From Dehalococcoidia bacterium (lineage in GTDB: Bacteria; Chloroflexota; Dehalococcoidia; Tepidiformales; Tepidiformaceae), in NCBI GenBank assembly GCA_022824925.1, contig JAJDYW010000038.1, forward strand, positions 1-64,000: 64,000 nt of DNA, given 5' to 3'. Below the pieces are notes generated by a model that did no database searches, was not told where the DNA came from, and saw nothing but the letters and a program-made list of their open reading frames with translations. The translations under genes were made by a program, and so were the position numbers. The stretch's first letter is position 1. Each line of letters opens with the position of its first letter. Shown one piece after another: positions 19,807-30,015 of the stretch.

Positions 19807-21459
19807 ATGACCGAAACCCTGACCGGCACCAACCGCTCCGCTGGCGTGGCCTACACGCAGCTCCTCGCCGATGACAGCCACCCCGTCCCGGAGTACCTGC
19901 TCCGCGACTCCCCGATCGAGGAAGGCGAGCCCACCCTCGTCCCCGTCGAGCGCTACACCTCGCGCGAGTGGCACGATCTCGAGGTCGAGAAGATCTGGAA
20001 GCGCGTCTGGCAGATGGCCTGCCACGAGGACGACATCCCCGACGTGGGCGACTACCTCCGCTACGACGTCGCCAGCCTCTCCTTCCTCGTGGTGCGAACC
20101 GCCGAGGAGGAGTTCAAGGCCTACTACAACGCCTGTCTGCATCGCGGCCGCATGCTCCGCCAGGAAGACGGCAAGCGCGCGCGCGACCTGCGCTGCGCCT
20201 ACCACGGCTGGACCTGGAACCTCGACGGCTCGCTCAAGGAGATCCCCTGCCAGTGGGACTTCCCCTACGTGAATACGGACGAGGTCTCCCTGCCCGAGGT
20301 GAAGGTCGCGCGCTGGGGCGGGTTCGTCTTCATCAACCCCGACCCCGACGCCGAGCCCTTCGAGGACTTCGTTGGCGACCTGGCCGACCACTTCACCCTG
20401 CTGCCCTACGAGAAGCGCTACAAGGAGGCGCACGTCGCCAAGGTGCTGCGCTGCAACTGGAAGGTGGCGCAGGAGGCCTTCATGGAGGCCTACCACGTGG
20501 TCGCGACGCACCCCCAGATCCTCGCCGGCATCTGCGACGCGAACTCGAAGTACGACGTGTTCGGGAACTACGCTCGCGCGATCACCCCGAACGGCGTTCC
20601 CAGCCCGCACCTCTCGAACGTGCCCCAGGAGGAGCCCCTCCCGGATACGAGCGCCTTCAAGATGCGGCACCCGCTCACGAACGCCATCTACGACACGCAG
20701 CCCGACAGCACCGTGCTCGTCACGCACCCCGATGGCCGCAGCGGCGTGTTCACGGCGGGCGGCACCTGGGTCAGCGGCGACCTCGGCGATGCCGACCCGC
20801 ACATGTGCCAGTGGCTCGCCGGCAAGCAGCTCGAAGCGGACGACGAGTACTGGAACAACCGCCGCGGCAACGGTGCGAGCGAGGACGACGGCGACGACAT
20901 CCCCGCCGATGACATCGCCGCCGAGAGCGCGGCCGACGAGCTGGACAAGCGCATGGAGCAGCTCGGTCTGGTCGGAGACGGCCCCACCGGCTCCGTGCGC
21001 GAGATCGGCGCCGCCGCCATGCGCGACGGCCTGCGCCCGGTCCTCGGCGACCTCGTCGATTCTGTGCCGGACGCGGAGCTGAACGACAGCATCTACTTCA
21101 CGCTGTTCCCCAACTTCCACCCGTGGGGCTCGTTCAACCGGATCGTCTATCGCTTCCGCCCGAACGGGAACAACCCCGACGAGAGCATCATGGAGTGCCT
21201 CTACCTGGCGCCCTACCCGCTCGACGGGGAGCGCCCGCCGGCCGCGCCGATCCACTGGATCGATGTGGACGATGACTGGACGGAGGCGTCGGAGCTGGGG
21301 ATGCTCGCCCGCGTCTTCAACCAGGACACGTACAACCTCCCGCGCGTGCAGCTCGGCCTGCACGCCACCAAATGGGACCACGTGCAGTTCGGGAACTACG
21401 GCGAGACCAAGATCCGCCACTTCCACAAGCTGCTCGAGGCCTGGATGGCGCGCGAGTAG
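19807..21459 (+). CDS. Rieske [2Fe-2S] aromatic-ring-hydroxylating dioxygenase alpha subunit-like
   Basis: CLHRGRMLRQEDGKRARDLRCAYHGWTWNLDG Rieske site; NWKVAQEAFMEAYHVVATHPQI. Confidence 0.92.
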   Translation: MTETLTGTNRSAGVAYTQLLADDSHPVPEYLLRDSPIEEGEPTLVPVERYTSREWHDLEVEKIWKRVWQMACHEDDIPDVGDYLRYDVASLSFLVVRTAEEEFKAYYNACLHRGRMLRQEDGKRARDLRCAYHGWTWNLDGSLKEIPCQWDFPYVNTDEVSLPEVKVARWGGFVFINPDPDAEPFEDFVGDLADHFTLLPYEKRYKEAHVAKVLRCNWKVAQEAFMEAYHVVATHPQILAGICDANSKYDVFGNYARAITPNGVPSPHLSNVPQEEPLPDTSAFKMRHPLTNAIYDTQPDSTVLVTHPDGRSGVFTAGGTWVSGDLGDADPHMCQWLAGKQLEADDEYWNNRRGNGASEDDGDDIPADDIAAESAADELDKRMEQLGLVGDGPTGSVREIGAAAMRDGLRPVLGDLVDSVPDAELNDSIYFTLFPNFHPWGSFNRIVYRFRPNGNNPDESIMECLYLAPYPLDGERPPAAPIHWIDVDDDWTEASELGMLARVFNQDTYNLPRVQLGLHATKWDHVQFGNYGETKIRHFHKLLEAWMARE

Positions 21460-21581
21460 CGCCCGGCGCCACCCGCGAGTCCGACGGAGGGGCGGCCACG
21501 CCGCCCCGCCGTCGCGTCGCGCGCATAGCGTTCGGGGCCCGTGCTCCGTATGCTGTGCCGCCACTCCCCGGGAGGAAGACG

Positions 21582-22607
21582 ATGGGCATTCCCCTTCGCC
21601 AGGCGTTCGCCGTCAGCCGCTACCTGCTCAAGCAGAAGCTGCTCCGCAAGGAGCGGTACCCGCTTGTGCTCATGCTGGAGCCGCTCTACCGCTGCAACCT
21701 CGAGTGCGAGGGCTGCGGCAAGATCCAGCACCCGGAGGAGATCCTCAACACCTACCTCTCCCCCCAGGACTGCTGGGAAGCGGCCGATGAGTGCGGCGCG
21801 CCGGTCGTCTCCATCGCCGGGGGCGAACCCCTCATCCACCCCCAGATCGACGAGATCGTCGAGGGCCTGGTCGAGCGCAAGAAGTTCGTCTACCTCTGCA
21901 CGAACGCGATCCTGCTGGACCGCTGGCTGCCGAAGCTGAAGCCCTCCCCCTACCTGACCATCAGCGTTCACATGGACGGGCTGCGCGAGCAGCACGACAA
22001 GGCCGTCGATCGCGACGGCGTGTTCGACAAGGCCGTCGCCGGCATCCGCAAGGCGAAGGAGCAGGGTTACCGCGTCAGCACCAACACCACCGTCTTCAAC
22101 GACAGCTCACCCGAGGAGATGGGCGCGCTCTTCAACTTCCTCATGGACGACCTCAACATCGACGGGATGATGGTCTCGCCGGGGTACGACTACCCGAAGG
22201 CGCCCAACCAGAGCGTGTTCCTGAAGCGCCCGGAGATGATCGCGACGTTCCAGTCGATCCTCGATTCGCCCGATCGGCGACGCTGGCGCTTCTTCCATAC
22301 GCCTGCCTTCCTCGACTTCCTGCAGGGCAAGCGCGCCATGCAGTGCACCGCCTGGGGCAACCCGACGCGCAGCGTGCTCGGTTGGCAGCGCCCCTGCTAC
22401 CTGATGAACGAGAGCTACGCCACCAGCTTCGTCGAGCTGATCGAGGAGACGGAGTGGGAGCGCTACGGCTACGGCCGCGACGCGCGCTGCACGAACTGCA
22501 TGGCCCACTGCGGCTACGAGGCCACGGCCGTGGGCGCGACCATGGAGAGCCCCCTTGAGGGCATCCGCGCTGCGCTCGGGACGCTAGGCGGCCGCGCGAC
22601 TTCGTGA
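21582..22607 (+). CDS. hpnH: Radical SAM adenosyl-hopene transferase HpnH
   Basis: PLYRCNLECEGCGKIQHP radical SAM cluster; DGMMVSPGYDYPKAPNQ; genomic context with hpn genes. Confidence 0.92.
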   Translation: MGIPLRQAFAVSRYLLKQKLLRKERYPLVLMLEPLYRCNLECEGCGKIQHPEEILNTYLSPQDCWEAADECGAPVVSIAGGEPLIHPQIDEIVEGLVERKKFVYLCTNAILLDRWLPKLKPSPYLTISVHMDGLREQHDKAVDRDGVFDKAVAGIRKAKEQGYRVSTNTTVFNDSSPEEMGALFNFLMDDLNIDGMMVSPGYDYPKAPNQSVFLKRPEMIATFQSILDSPDRRRWRFFHTPAFLDFLQGKRAMQCTAWGNPTRSVLGWQRPCYLMNESYATSFVELIEETEWERYGYGRDARCTNCMAHCGYEATAVGATMESPLEGIRAALGTLGGRATS

Positions 22608-23287
22608 GCCTCCTCCTCGTCGCGCCCACCGCGCGCGAGGCGCGTGCGCTCGGCTCGGACTGCCACATCACGGGAACCGGCGAGGCCGGGCAAGAGGCCC
22701 TCGCCGGCCTCCTGCGCGAGCACGGGCCGGACACCGTCCTTATCGGCGGGCTCTGCGGCGGGCTCGACCCGTCGCTGGGCGCCGGCCACCTGATCCTGGC
22801 CCGCGAGGTCATCGACGAGGCCGGGGAAGTCCGGCAACCCCCGGCCATGACGGTTACGAACGCGCGGCGGGCGCTGCGAAACGAAGGCACCCGCTTCGTC
22901 TGCTCGCGGCTCGTCACCGTGACGTCGCCCGTGGCCACGCGCGATGCCAAGCGCGACCTCTGGAATGAGCACGGCGCCGCCGGCGTCGACATGGAGACTG
23001 CCGCCTTCGCGCGCGTCGCCGCTGAGCACGGCGCCGCGTGGATGGCCCTCCGCGCCGTCATCGACCCGGCCGCGACGTCGCTGCCGGCCGCCCTGCGGAG
23101 CTGGAACGGCGAGCGCAGCGACCTCGCCCTGGCCGTGGGCATCGCCGCCCGTCCCACCGACTGGCTCGCCGGGGGCAAGCTGGCGGTGGCGCTGCGGTCG
23201 GCGCTGGGCGCCCTCCGCGCGGGCGCGCCCATCGTGGCGCGCGTCGCCCGCGACACCGTCCCCCTTGGGGACGACCTGCTGGCCTGA
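22604..23287 (+). CDS. hpnG: Adenosylhopane nucleosidase-like phosphorylase HpnG
   Basis: Nucleoside phosphorylase-like GGLCGGLDPSLGAGHLIL and VDMETAAFARVA; overlaps the hpnH stop. Confidence 0.82.
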   Translation: MSLLLVAPTAREARALGSDCHITGTGEAGQEALAGLLREHGPDTVLIGGLCGGLDPSLGAGHLILAREVIDEAGEVRQPPAMTVTNARRALRNEGTRFVCSRLVTVTSPVATRDAKRDLWNEHGAAGVDMETAAFARVAAEHGAAWMALRAVIDPAATSLPAALRSWNGERSDLALAVGIAARPTDWLAGGKLAVALRSALGALRAGAPIVARVARDTVPLGDDLLA

Positions 23288-23288
23288 C

Positions 23289-24083
23289 ATGAGCGACGGA
23301 CGCGTCGTGGTCATCACCGGCGCAAGCGCCGGCATCGGGCGCGCGACCGCCATTCGCTTCGCCCGCGAGGGCGCCGCGCTCGTGCTGGCCGCGCGTTCGC
23401 GCGAGCGGATCGAGGAGCTCGCGGCGCGTATCGGGGAGCGCTTCGGCACGGAGGTGCTGGCCGTGCCCTGCGACGTGCGCAACCCCCAGGAGGTCGAGGC
23501 CCTGGCGGAAGCGGCGATGGCCCGCTTCGGGCGTATCGACGTGCTCGTCAACAACGCCGGCTACGGGCTCTACGGGCGCATCGAGGACACGCCCGGGGAC
23601 GCCTTCCGCGACCTGCTGGACACGAACGTGCTCGGGGCCCACAACGCAATCCGCGCGGCCCTGCCCCACATGCGGCGGCAGGATTCCGGGCACATCGTCA
23701 ACGTCGGGTCGGTGGTGGGGAAGCGAAGCTGGCCGTATCACGGCGCCTACGCCGCCAGCAAGTTCGCCTTGACGGGTCTGACCCAGGCCCTGCGGGGGGA
23801 ACTGGGCGGCACGGGCATCAGCGTGACGCTGGTGCTTCCGGCGAGCACGGACACGGAGTTCTTCGCGAACGCACCCACGCACTCCCCCGAGTACGTACCC
23901 GCCCCGCTGGGCCCCGTGCAGACGCCGGGGCGGGTCGCGCGCGCGATCGTGCGGTCGGTGGAGCGCCCCGCGCCGGAGGTGCACCTCCAGCCGCTGATGC
24001 GCATCGCCCACGTACTCGCCGAGGTGTTCCCGGGCCTCACCGCCCTGGCCAGCGAGCTCCACTACCGCTGGCTGCGGCGCTAG
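23289..24083 (+). CDS. SDR family oxidoreductase downstream of hpnHG
   Basis: VVVITGASAGIGRATAIRFA, LVNNAGYGLYG, YAASKFALTGLTQ. Confidence 0.9.
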   Translation: MSDGRVVVITGASAGIGRATAIRFAREGAALVLAARSRERIEELAARIGERFGTEVLAVPCDVRNPQEVEALAEAAMARFGRIDVLVNNAGYGLYGRIEDTPGDAFRDLLDTNVLGAHNAIRAALPHMRRQDSGHIVNVGSVVGKRSWPYHGAYAASKFALTGLTQALRGELGGTGISVTLVLPASTDTEFFANAPTHSPEYVPAPLGPVQTPGRVARAIVRSVERPAPEVHLQPLMRIAHVLAEVFPGLTALASELHYRWLRR

Positions 24084-24140
24084 TCGCAAACGACCCTACA
24101 GCTACGCAAGGGGACTCGGCAATTCTTGTATTGTTAGCCT

Positions 24141-24656
24141 GTGACAATCACGCCGACGAGCGACTCGAACGTGATTCCGGGCGCGCGCCTGCTGCTGGAG
24201 CAGATGGTGCGGCTCAACGACAACCTGCTCGTCGCCGTCGATCAGCTACGGCAGAAGTCTCGTGCTTATCTGAGCATCGGAGCGCTTGCGGTCACAGCCT
24301 CAGCGGCGTTGCTGGCGCTCTCGAGCAACCTGCCGGACGGTCTCTGGATCGGTTCGGTCGTCGCACTCGTGTTGTTTGGCTTGTCGGCGGGAGCCGCAGT
24401 CCTCGCTGAACGAACAACTGCCCTACCGGACGCTCCCGACGTGGTCGACCTCGCCGGCCTCGTCAACCAACCTGACTCAGACTGGGGTGACGACCAGATC
24501 GCTCTCTGGGTGGCCAGGGAGTACATCGAGCGCATTCAGCCAGTGGCCGAGAGAAGCCTGGGTCGCACGGCGCGGCTGGTCAGTGCGCAGATGCTCCTGT
24601 TCCTCACCGAGGTTGTTGTCGTTGGAGGAACGCTAACGGCCGCTCTGGCCTTCTAG
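24141..24656 (+). CDS. Predicted membrane protein of unknown function (about 2 central TM segments plus a C-terminal TM)
   Basis: MTITPTSDSNVIPGARLLLEQMVRLNDNLLVAVDQLRQKSRAYLSIGALAVTASAALLAL...; less G/C-biased codons than neighbours. Confidence 0.5.
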   Translation: MTITPTSDSNVIPGARLLLEQMVRLNDNLLVAVDQLRQKSRAYLSIGALAVTASAALLALSSNLPDGLWIGSVVALVLFGLSAGAAVLAERTTALPDAPDVVDLAGLVNQPDSDWGDDQIALWVAREYIERIQPVAERSLGRTARLVSAQMLLFLTEVVVVGGTLTAALAF

Positions 24657-24851
24657 TCTCGAGAAGGCAGCGGGGCAGGGGCAGGGAGCGTTCGAGGGTA
24701 GTCACGTGTCGTGACGTGTGGGGGCTTCTCGGAAGGGGGAGGAAGCTCAACAGGCTCCGTGGGTCTCCCTGCAGCGCTACGGGTTCCCCGCCGATCCTTC
24801 TCGCTCATGGCTCCATGATGCCCGGACCCTACCGATCTTGCCAGCCCGGTT

Positions 24852-26189
24852 CTAGGCGTTCGCCCAGGCGTCGAGGGCGGCGGCGGCGGTAGTGCCGCTG
24901 CGCACTGCCGACTCCATCGTTGCGGGCCAGCCGGTGTTCGCGTAAGAGCCCGCCAGGAAGAGGTTGGGGAGCGGCGTGCGCGCGCCGGGGCGGACGAGCC
25001 CCGGCGCCGGCACGAACGTCGCCTCCGGTTCCTTCGTGACCCGGTAGCGCACGAGCTCGGCCTCGCGTGCGGGGGGGAGCGCCCTTCGCAACTGCGGAAG
25101 GATGCGGTCGCGCACCTGCTCCTGGTTCAGGTCGAACAGGTCGCCGGGAGCGCTCAAGGAAAGCACGAGCCGCTGCCCGCGCGACTCCTCCTCGCCCCCG
25201 AGGCGGGTGCGGTTGAAAGCCCACTGCACCTCCGACCGGATGAACGCCGCGAAGTGGAAGTCGGCTACCGGGCGGTCGAACCAGAGGTGGAGGTTGAGGA
25301 TGGGAGCGGGCTCGAACGCCTCCAGCCAGGAGAATGGCTCCATCCGGCGAACCTCCTCGGGCAGGAGGGGGAGGAGCCGCCACGGCGCCAGCGCGCTCAC
25401 GTAGGCGTCGAAGGTCCGCGACTCGCCTTCCCGCAGGGCGAGCCCCGAGACCCGCCCGTCCTTGATGTCGATCCGATCCACGCCAGCGCGCGAGGAGAAG
25501 GTTCCCCCACGCCCCTCGATGGCGCGGATGGCGGGGTCGACGTGCAGCGCCGAGAGCCCGGTGGCGGGCACCGCCACCGCCACCGCCCGCGCGTCCTTCT
25601 GGAAGCCCTCTTCCAGCACGAAGAGCGCCTGGCTCGCGCTCGCCTCGGAGGCGCGGCAGTTCAGCGTGGGGAGCGTCAGGAAGTCCCAGAACTCGCGGAT
25701 CGTGTCCGGCGACTGGCGCTTCTCGCGCAGCCACTGGTGAAACGTGATCGCCTCCAGCCGGCCGCGCTCGTGCACCTGCAGGAAGCGCAGGGAGAGAAAG
25801 GCGCGCGCGATCTGCAGCTTCTGGCCGAGGGAGAGGTGGCGGTAGCGCAGGAGCGCGGGCGCCAGGTGCAACCCCAGGGGCAGGTTCGAGGACCACAGGT
25901 CCGAACGCCGGCCGCCCTCGTCGAAGACCGGCACGTGCAGGCGCTCCTGCCGGAACGTCAGGTCGAGCGTGCCCAGGCGTTCGAGGAAGGCGCGGTAGGC
26001 GGTGGTGCACTCCATGAACAGGTGCTGGCCGTTGTCGACCTCGTCGCCGGTGTCGTCATCCCGGAACGAGTAGGTGGCGCCTCCCGCCCAGGGGCGGCGT
26101 TCGAGCAGCTCGACCTCGTGGCCGCGATCGGCGAGCTCCAGCCCGGCGGCCAGCCCGGCCAGCCCCGCGCCGATGATCCCGACCTTCAT
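24852..26189 (-). CDS. hpnE: Hydroxysqualene dehydroxylase HpnE
   Basis: VGIIGAGLAGLAAGLELADRGHEVELLERRPWAGGATYSF; NGQHLFMECTTAYRAFL. Confidence 0.92.
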   Translation of the reverse strand: MKVGIIGAGLAGLAAGLELADRGHEVELLERRPWAGGATYSFRDDDTGDEVDNGQHLFMECTTAYRAFLERLGTLDLTFRQERLHVPVFDEGGRRSDLWSSNLPLGLHLAPALLRYRHLSLGQKLQIARAFLSLRFLQVHERGRLEAITFHQWLREKRQSPDTIREFWDFLTLPTLNCRASEASASQALFVLEEGFQKDARAVAVAVPATGLSALHVDPAIRAIEGRGGTFSSRAGVDRIDIKDGRVSGLALREGESRTFDAYVSALAPWRLLPLLPEEVRRMEPFSWLEAFEPAPILNLHLWFDRPVADFHFAAFIRSEVQWAFNRTRLGGEEESRGQRLVLSLSAPGDLFDLNQEQVRDRILPQLRRALPPAREAELVRYRVTKEPEATFVPAPGLVRPGARTPLPNLFLAGSYANTGWPATMESAVRSGTTAAAALDAWANA

Positions 26190-26202
26190 GGCCGTGGCGG
26201 CG

Positions 26203-27123
26203 TCAGCCCGATCGCGCAGGCCCCAGCAGGGCGGCGGAGCCCCACAGCCGCGCGATGGCGGAGGCCTTCTCGCGCCCGCTCAGGCTCACGCGCTCGGTGA
26301 GCACGTCGTAGTCGCGCGCCTCGATGCGCTGGAGCAGCTCGAAATAGACGCCCTGGAGCACGTTCACGCACATGCGCGAGCGCACGTCGAGGAGGGGCAG
26401 CAGGTGGCGTCCCCGGCGGAAGTACCGGTGCGCTCGCTCGCCCTGCGCCGCCATCATCGCCCGGAAGCGGTCGTCGTAGGTGCAGGCGAGGATGTCGTCG
26501 GGCGTCAGGTCGTGCGCCTTCAGCTCCTCGGTGGGGAAGTAGACGCGCCCCCGTTCGGCGTCCTCCCTCACGTCGCGCATGATGTTCACGATCTGCAGGC
26601 CGATGCCCATGCTCGTGGCGAACTCCTCCTCCCGCGGGTGGGGTTTCGCCCCGAAGATCGAGACGCAGATGTGGCCCACCATCGAGGCCACGCGGTAGCA
26701 GTACTGGCGAAGGTCGTCCCACGTCTCGTAGCGGTTGATGGTGAAGTCCATCTCCACCCCGTTCACCAGCTCGTCAAAGTGGCTCTGGGGCATCGCGAAC
26801 CGGTCGACGGCATCGCCCAGGGCGATGAACAGCGGCCCCTGGCGCGCTCCCTGGTAGCAGGCGTCGAGACGCTCACGCGCGAGCCCGATCTCGTGCTCCT
26901 GCCGGGTCCGGTCGGTCAGCTCGTCCGCGATGTCGTCGACGTAGCCGCTGAACGCGTAGGCGGCGTAGATGGCGTTCCGCTTCTCCGTGGGGAGGATGGT
27001 GAAGGCGTAGTAGAAATTGGACGCGCGATCCTTCGTGTAGGCCCGGCACCAGGCGTACGCCTCCTCCGGCGTGAAACGTTCATCCGCGTGCGCATCGAGC
27101 TCCGCCAGGACATCGAACGCCAT
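26203..27123 (-). CDS. hpnD: Presqualene diphosphate synthase HpnD
   Basis: Squalene/phytoene synthase motifs (YAAYAFSGYVDDIADEL, GIGLQIVNIMRDVREDAERGRVYFP). Confidence 0.9.
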   Translation of the reverse strand: MAFDVLAELDAHADERFTPEEAYAWCRAYTKDRASNFYYAFTILPTEKRNAIYAAYAFSGYVDDIADELTDRTRQEHEIGLARERLDACYQGARQGPLFIALGDAVDRFAMPQSHFDELVNGVEMDFTINRYETWDDLRQYCYRVASMVGHICVSIFGAKPHPREEEFATSMGIGLQIVNIMRDVREDAERGRVYFPTEELKAHDLTPDDILACTYDDRFRAMMAAQGERAHRYFRRGRHLLPLLDVRSRMCVNVLQGVYFELLQRIEARDYDVLTERVSLSGREKASAIARLWGSAALLGPARSG

Positions 27124-27145
27124 GCAGTCCCCCTTTTCCCCTCTA

Positions 27146-28045
27146 TCAGAGTCCCAGGGCGACACGCGCCCCGTTGACGAGCGCGAGACGCGCCTTGACG
27201 CCCTTCGTGACACGCGGGCGCGCGCTCAGCGTGTCGTAGCCGGCCGCCTCGATGGCGTCCAGGATGGCCTCCCCGCCGAGGCGGAAGAGCCGGATATCGG
27301 TGCGGACCGAGCGGGAGACGCGCCTCTCGAGCTTCTTGCCTTCGGCGAAGCAGGCGCGCGCCCGCTCCACCTCGAACCGCATGAGCTCGCGGAAACGCTC
27401 GTCGAAGCGGCCGTCGATGATCTGCTGCTCGTCGACCCCGAAGCGCTCCAGGTCCTCCTGCGGCAGGTAGATGCGCCCCTTGCCGATGTCCACCGACACG
27501 TCCTGCCAGAAGTTCGCGAGCTGCAGGCCGATGCACGTCTGGTCGGAGAGAGCCACGCGCTCGGCGTCGCGGTAGCCCAGCACGGCCAGCACCATCTGGC
27601 CGACGGGCGTGGCCGAGTAGCTGCAGTACGTGAGCACGTCCTCGTAGGTGGCGAAGCGCGAGACGCGCTGGTCGATGCGGTTCGCCTCGATCAGCCGCAG
27701 GAAGGGATCCAGCGGGATCTCGCAGCGCTCGATCGTGCGCGCGACGGCGATGAGCAGGGGCCGTCGCGCGTCGCCGTCGAGGGCGTCGAGCAGGTCCTGC
27801 TCCCACGCATCGAGGAGGGCCAGGCGGTCGCCCTCAGCCTCGTCGCCCAGGTCATCCGTGTAGCGGCAGAAGGCATAGACCGCGAAGAAGTGCCGCCGCA
27901 AGCGCTTCGGCAGGAGGAACGAGACGACCGTGAAGTTCTCGTCGTGGTGGCGGGCGTAGCGTTCGCACCAGCGATAGGCCTCGCGGGGGGTCGTGGGGCG
28001 CTCGATCGGCCACCGCCGGAGGCTGTCGCCCGTGCCGGCGGTCAT
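27146..28045 (-). CDS. hpnC: Hydroxysqualene synthase HpnC
   Basis: FFAVYAFCRYTDDLGDE, CIGLQLANFWQDVSVDIGKGRIYLPQEDL. Confidence 0.9.
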   Translation of the reverse strand: MTAGTGDSLRRWPIERPTTPREAYRWCERYARHHDENFTVVSFLLPKRLRRHFFAVYAFCRYTDDLGDEAEGDRLALLDAWEQDLLDALDGDARRPLLIAVARTIERCEIPLDPFLRLIEANRIDQRVSRFATYEDVLTYCSYSATPVGQMVLAVLGYRDAERVALSDQTCIGLQLANFWQDVSVDIGKGRIYLPQEDLERFGVDEQQIIDGRFDERFRELMRFEVERARACFAEGKKLERRVSRSVRTDIRLFRLGGEAILDAIEAAGYDTLSARPRVTKGVKARLALVNGARVALGL

Positions 28046-30015
28046 CCCAGCGGGTCCGTCTCGGGCAGGTGGATCGGCTCGCCGTCGCGCAGGCGGCGGT
28101 AGCGCCCCAGCGCCCACAGCGGCCAGTAGTTGCAATAGAGGTGGTACTTGAGCATGAAGTCCCGCGGGAAACCCGTCCCCGTGAAGTGTGGCTCGATCCA
28201 CTCCCCGTTCTCTGTCTGCGTGCGTACCAGGTAGTCGATGCCGCGCACGATCGCGGGGTGGTCGGGGGGCTCCAGCGCGAGCAGGGCGAGGAGCGCCCAC
28301 GCCGTCTGCGAGGCGGTGCTGGGGCCCTGGCCGCGGAGCGAGGGGTCCTCGTAGGTGGCGCAGCTTTCGCCCCAGCCGCCGTCGGCCTGCTGGTGGTACT
28401 CGAGCCAGCGCACGGCCTTCCGCAACCGCGGATCGGCCGCGTCGATGCCCGCCGCCAGGAGCGCGGGCACGGCCGCCCCGAGGCCGTACAGGTAGTTCAC
28501 CCCCCAGCGCCCCCACCACGAGCCGTCCGGTTCCTGCGTGTCCCAGAGGTAGTCGAGCGCCCGCTCCATCATCTCGTCGCTCGCGGGCGTCCCCTCGAGC
28601 GCGAACGCCTCCACGATGTGCGCGGTCACGTCTTCGGTGGGCGGGTCGAAGGTCGCTCCGAAGTCGGCGAAGGGGATACGGGCGACGAACTCGTCGTCGT
28701 TGTCGCGATCGAAGGCGCCCCAGCCGCCGTTGCGGGACTGCATCGCCCGCAGCCAGTTCTTCGCACGGTGGAAGGGGCCGTCCTTCCCCCGGACGTCCAC
28801 GAGGCGCAGGGCGATCAGCACCTCGGCGGTGTCGTCGGTGTCGGGGTAGAGCTCGTTGGAGAACTCGAAGGGGAAGCCGCCCGGCTCGACCCCGGGGACG
28901 GTCAGGGCCCAGTCGCCGAGGCTCTGGACCTCGTGCGCGAGCAGCCAGCGGCCGGCCTGCACGAGGGACTCGTCGTCGGCCGGTACCCCCGCCTCCCGCA
29001 GGCCGGTGATGGCGAGGGCGGTGTCCCACACGGGCGAGAGGCAGGGCTGCACCGAGAAGGTGTCGCCCCGGCGCAGGGCGAAGTCGCCGAGGAAGCCGTT
29101 GAGCCCCTTCTTCATGACAGGGTGGTCCATGGAGTAGCCGTGCGCCTTCAGGGCGATCAGCGAGTAGACCGACGGTGGCTGGATGACCCCCCACGTCCCG
29201 TCCGCCTCCTGGTGATCGACGATCCAGCGCTCGCACTGCTCGAGCGCGTACCTGCGCAGGGGCTTGAAGGGCAGGCGCTCGTGCGCGCGCAGGGCCTTGT
29301 CGATGGCGAGGAAGGCGTTGCGCCAGGTGAACGGCTTGCGGTCGCGCGAGAAGCGGATGGATCGCCGGTCGGCAGGGTCGAGGAAGAGCTCGTCGACGTG
29401 GGCGTGGTCGGGGATGGGCACGACGGGCTTGTAGGCCCACACGACGAGGATGGCGACGATCGTGGCCCGCGCCCACGACGCGAACATGTAGAGGTTCAGG
29501 GGCGAGGAGACCGGCATCAGGATCGACTCCGGGGGCATCGCCGGGAGCGCGTCCCAGTCGAACTGCCCGAACAGGGAGAGCCACAGCTTCGTGAAGATGC
29601 GGGTCGCGGCCACCCCACCCTTCGAGCGGATGAAGCGGCGGGCGCGCGTCATCTCCTCCCGCTCCGGATCCACCCCCGCGAGCTTGAGGGCGAAGTACGC
29701 CTCGGTGCTGATGCTGACGTCGCCCGGCCCGCCCCAGTAGACGGGCCAGGAGCCGTCCTCGCCCTGGAGCCCCAGCAGGTAGCGAACGATGCCCTGCTCA
29801 CGCTCCGGCTCGGTCGTGCCCAGGAAGTGCTCCAGCAGGAGGTGTTCGGCGGCCATCGTCGCGTTCGACTCGAGCTCGGCCCACCAGTACCCGTCCTCGG
29901 CCTGCAGGGAGAGGAGATGCTTGACGCTGCGATCGATGCAGCCGTCGAGGCTGGTCGCGCCTCCCGGAGCCGTGGCGGACGCGGCTTCCTGCCGGGTGGA
30001 GCTCGGGGCCGTCAC
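28042..30015 (-). CDS. shc: Squalene-hopene cyclase
   Basis: QW repeats (DGSWPVYWGG, NGGWGAFDRDN, DGGWGESCATYED) and DFGATFDPPTEDVTAHI; GTG start overlaps the ispH stop. Confidence 0.93.
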   Translation of the reverse strand: MTAPSSTRQEAASATAPGGATSLDGCIDRSVKHLLSLQAEDGYWWAELESNATMAAEHLLLEHFLGTTEPEREQGIVRYLLGLQGEDGSWPVYWGGPGDVSISTEAYFALKLAGVDPEREEMTRARRFIRSKGGVAATRIFTKLWLSLFGQFDWDALPAMPPESILMPVSSPLNLYMFASWARATIVAILVVWAYKPVVPIPDHAHVDELFLDPADRRSIRFSRDRKPFTWRNAFLAIDKALRAHERLPFKPLRRYALEQCERWIVDHQEADGTWGVIQPPSVYSLIALKAHGYSMDHPVMKKGLNGFLGDFALRRGDTFSVQPCLSPVWDTALAITGLREAGVPADDESLVQAGRWLLAHEVQSLGDWALTVPGVEPGGFPFEFSNELYPDTDDTAEVLIALRLVDVRGKDGPFHRAKNWLRAMQSRNGGWGAFDRDNDDEFVARIPFADFGATFDPPTEDVTAHIVEAFALEGTPASDEMMERALDYLWDTQEPDGSWWGRWGVNYLYGLGAAVPALLAAGIDAADPRLRKAVRWLEYHQQADGGWGESCATYEDPSLRGQGPSTASQTAWALLALLALEPPDHPAIVRGIDYLVRTQTENGEWIEPHFTGTGFPRDFMLKYHLYCNYWPLWALGRYRRLRDGEPIHLPETDPLG

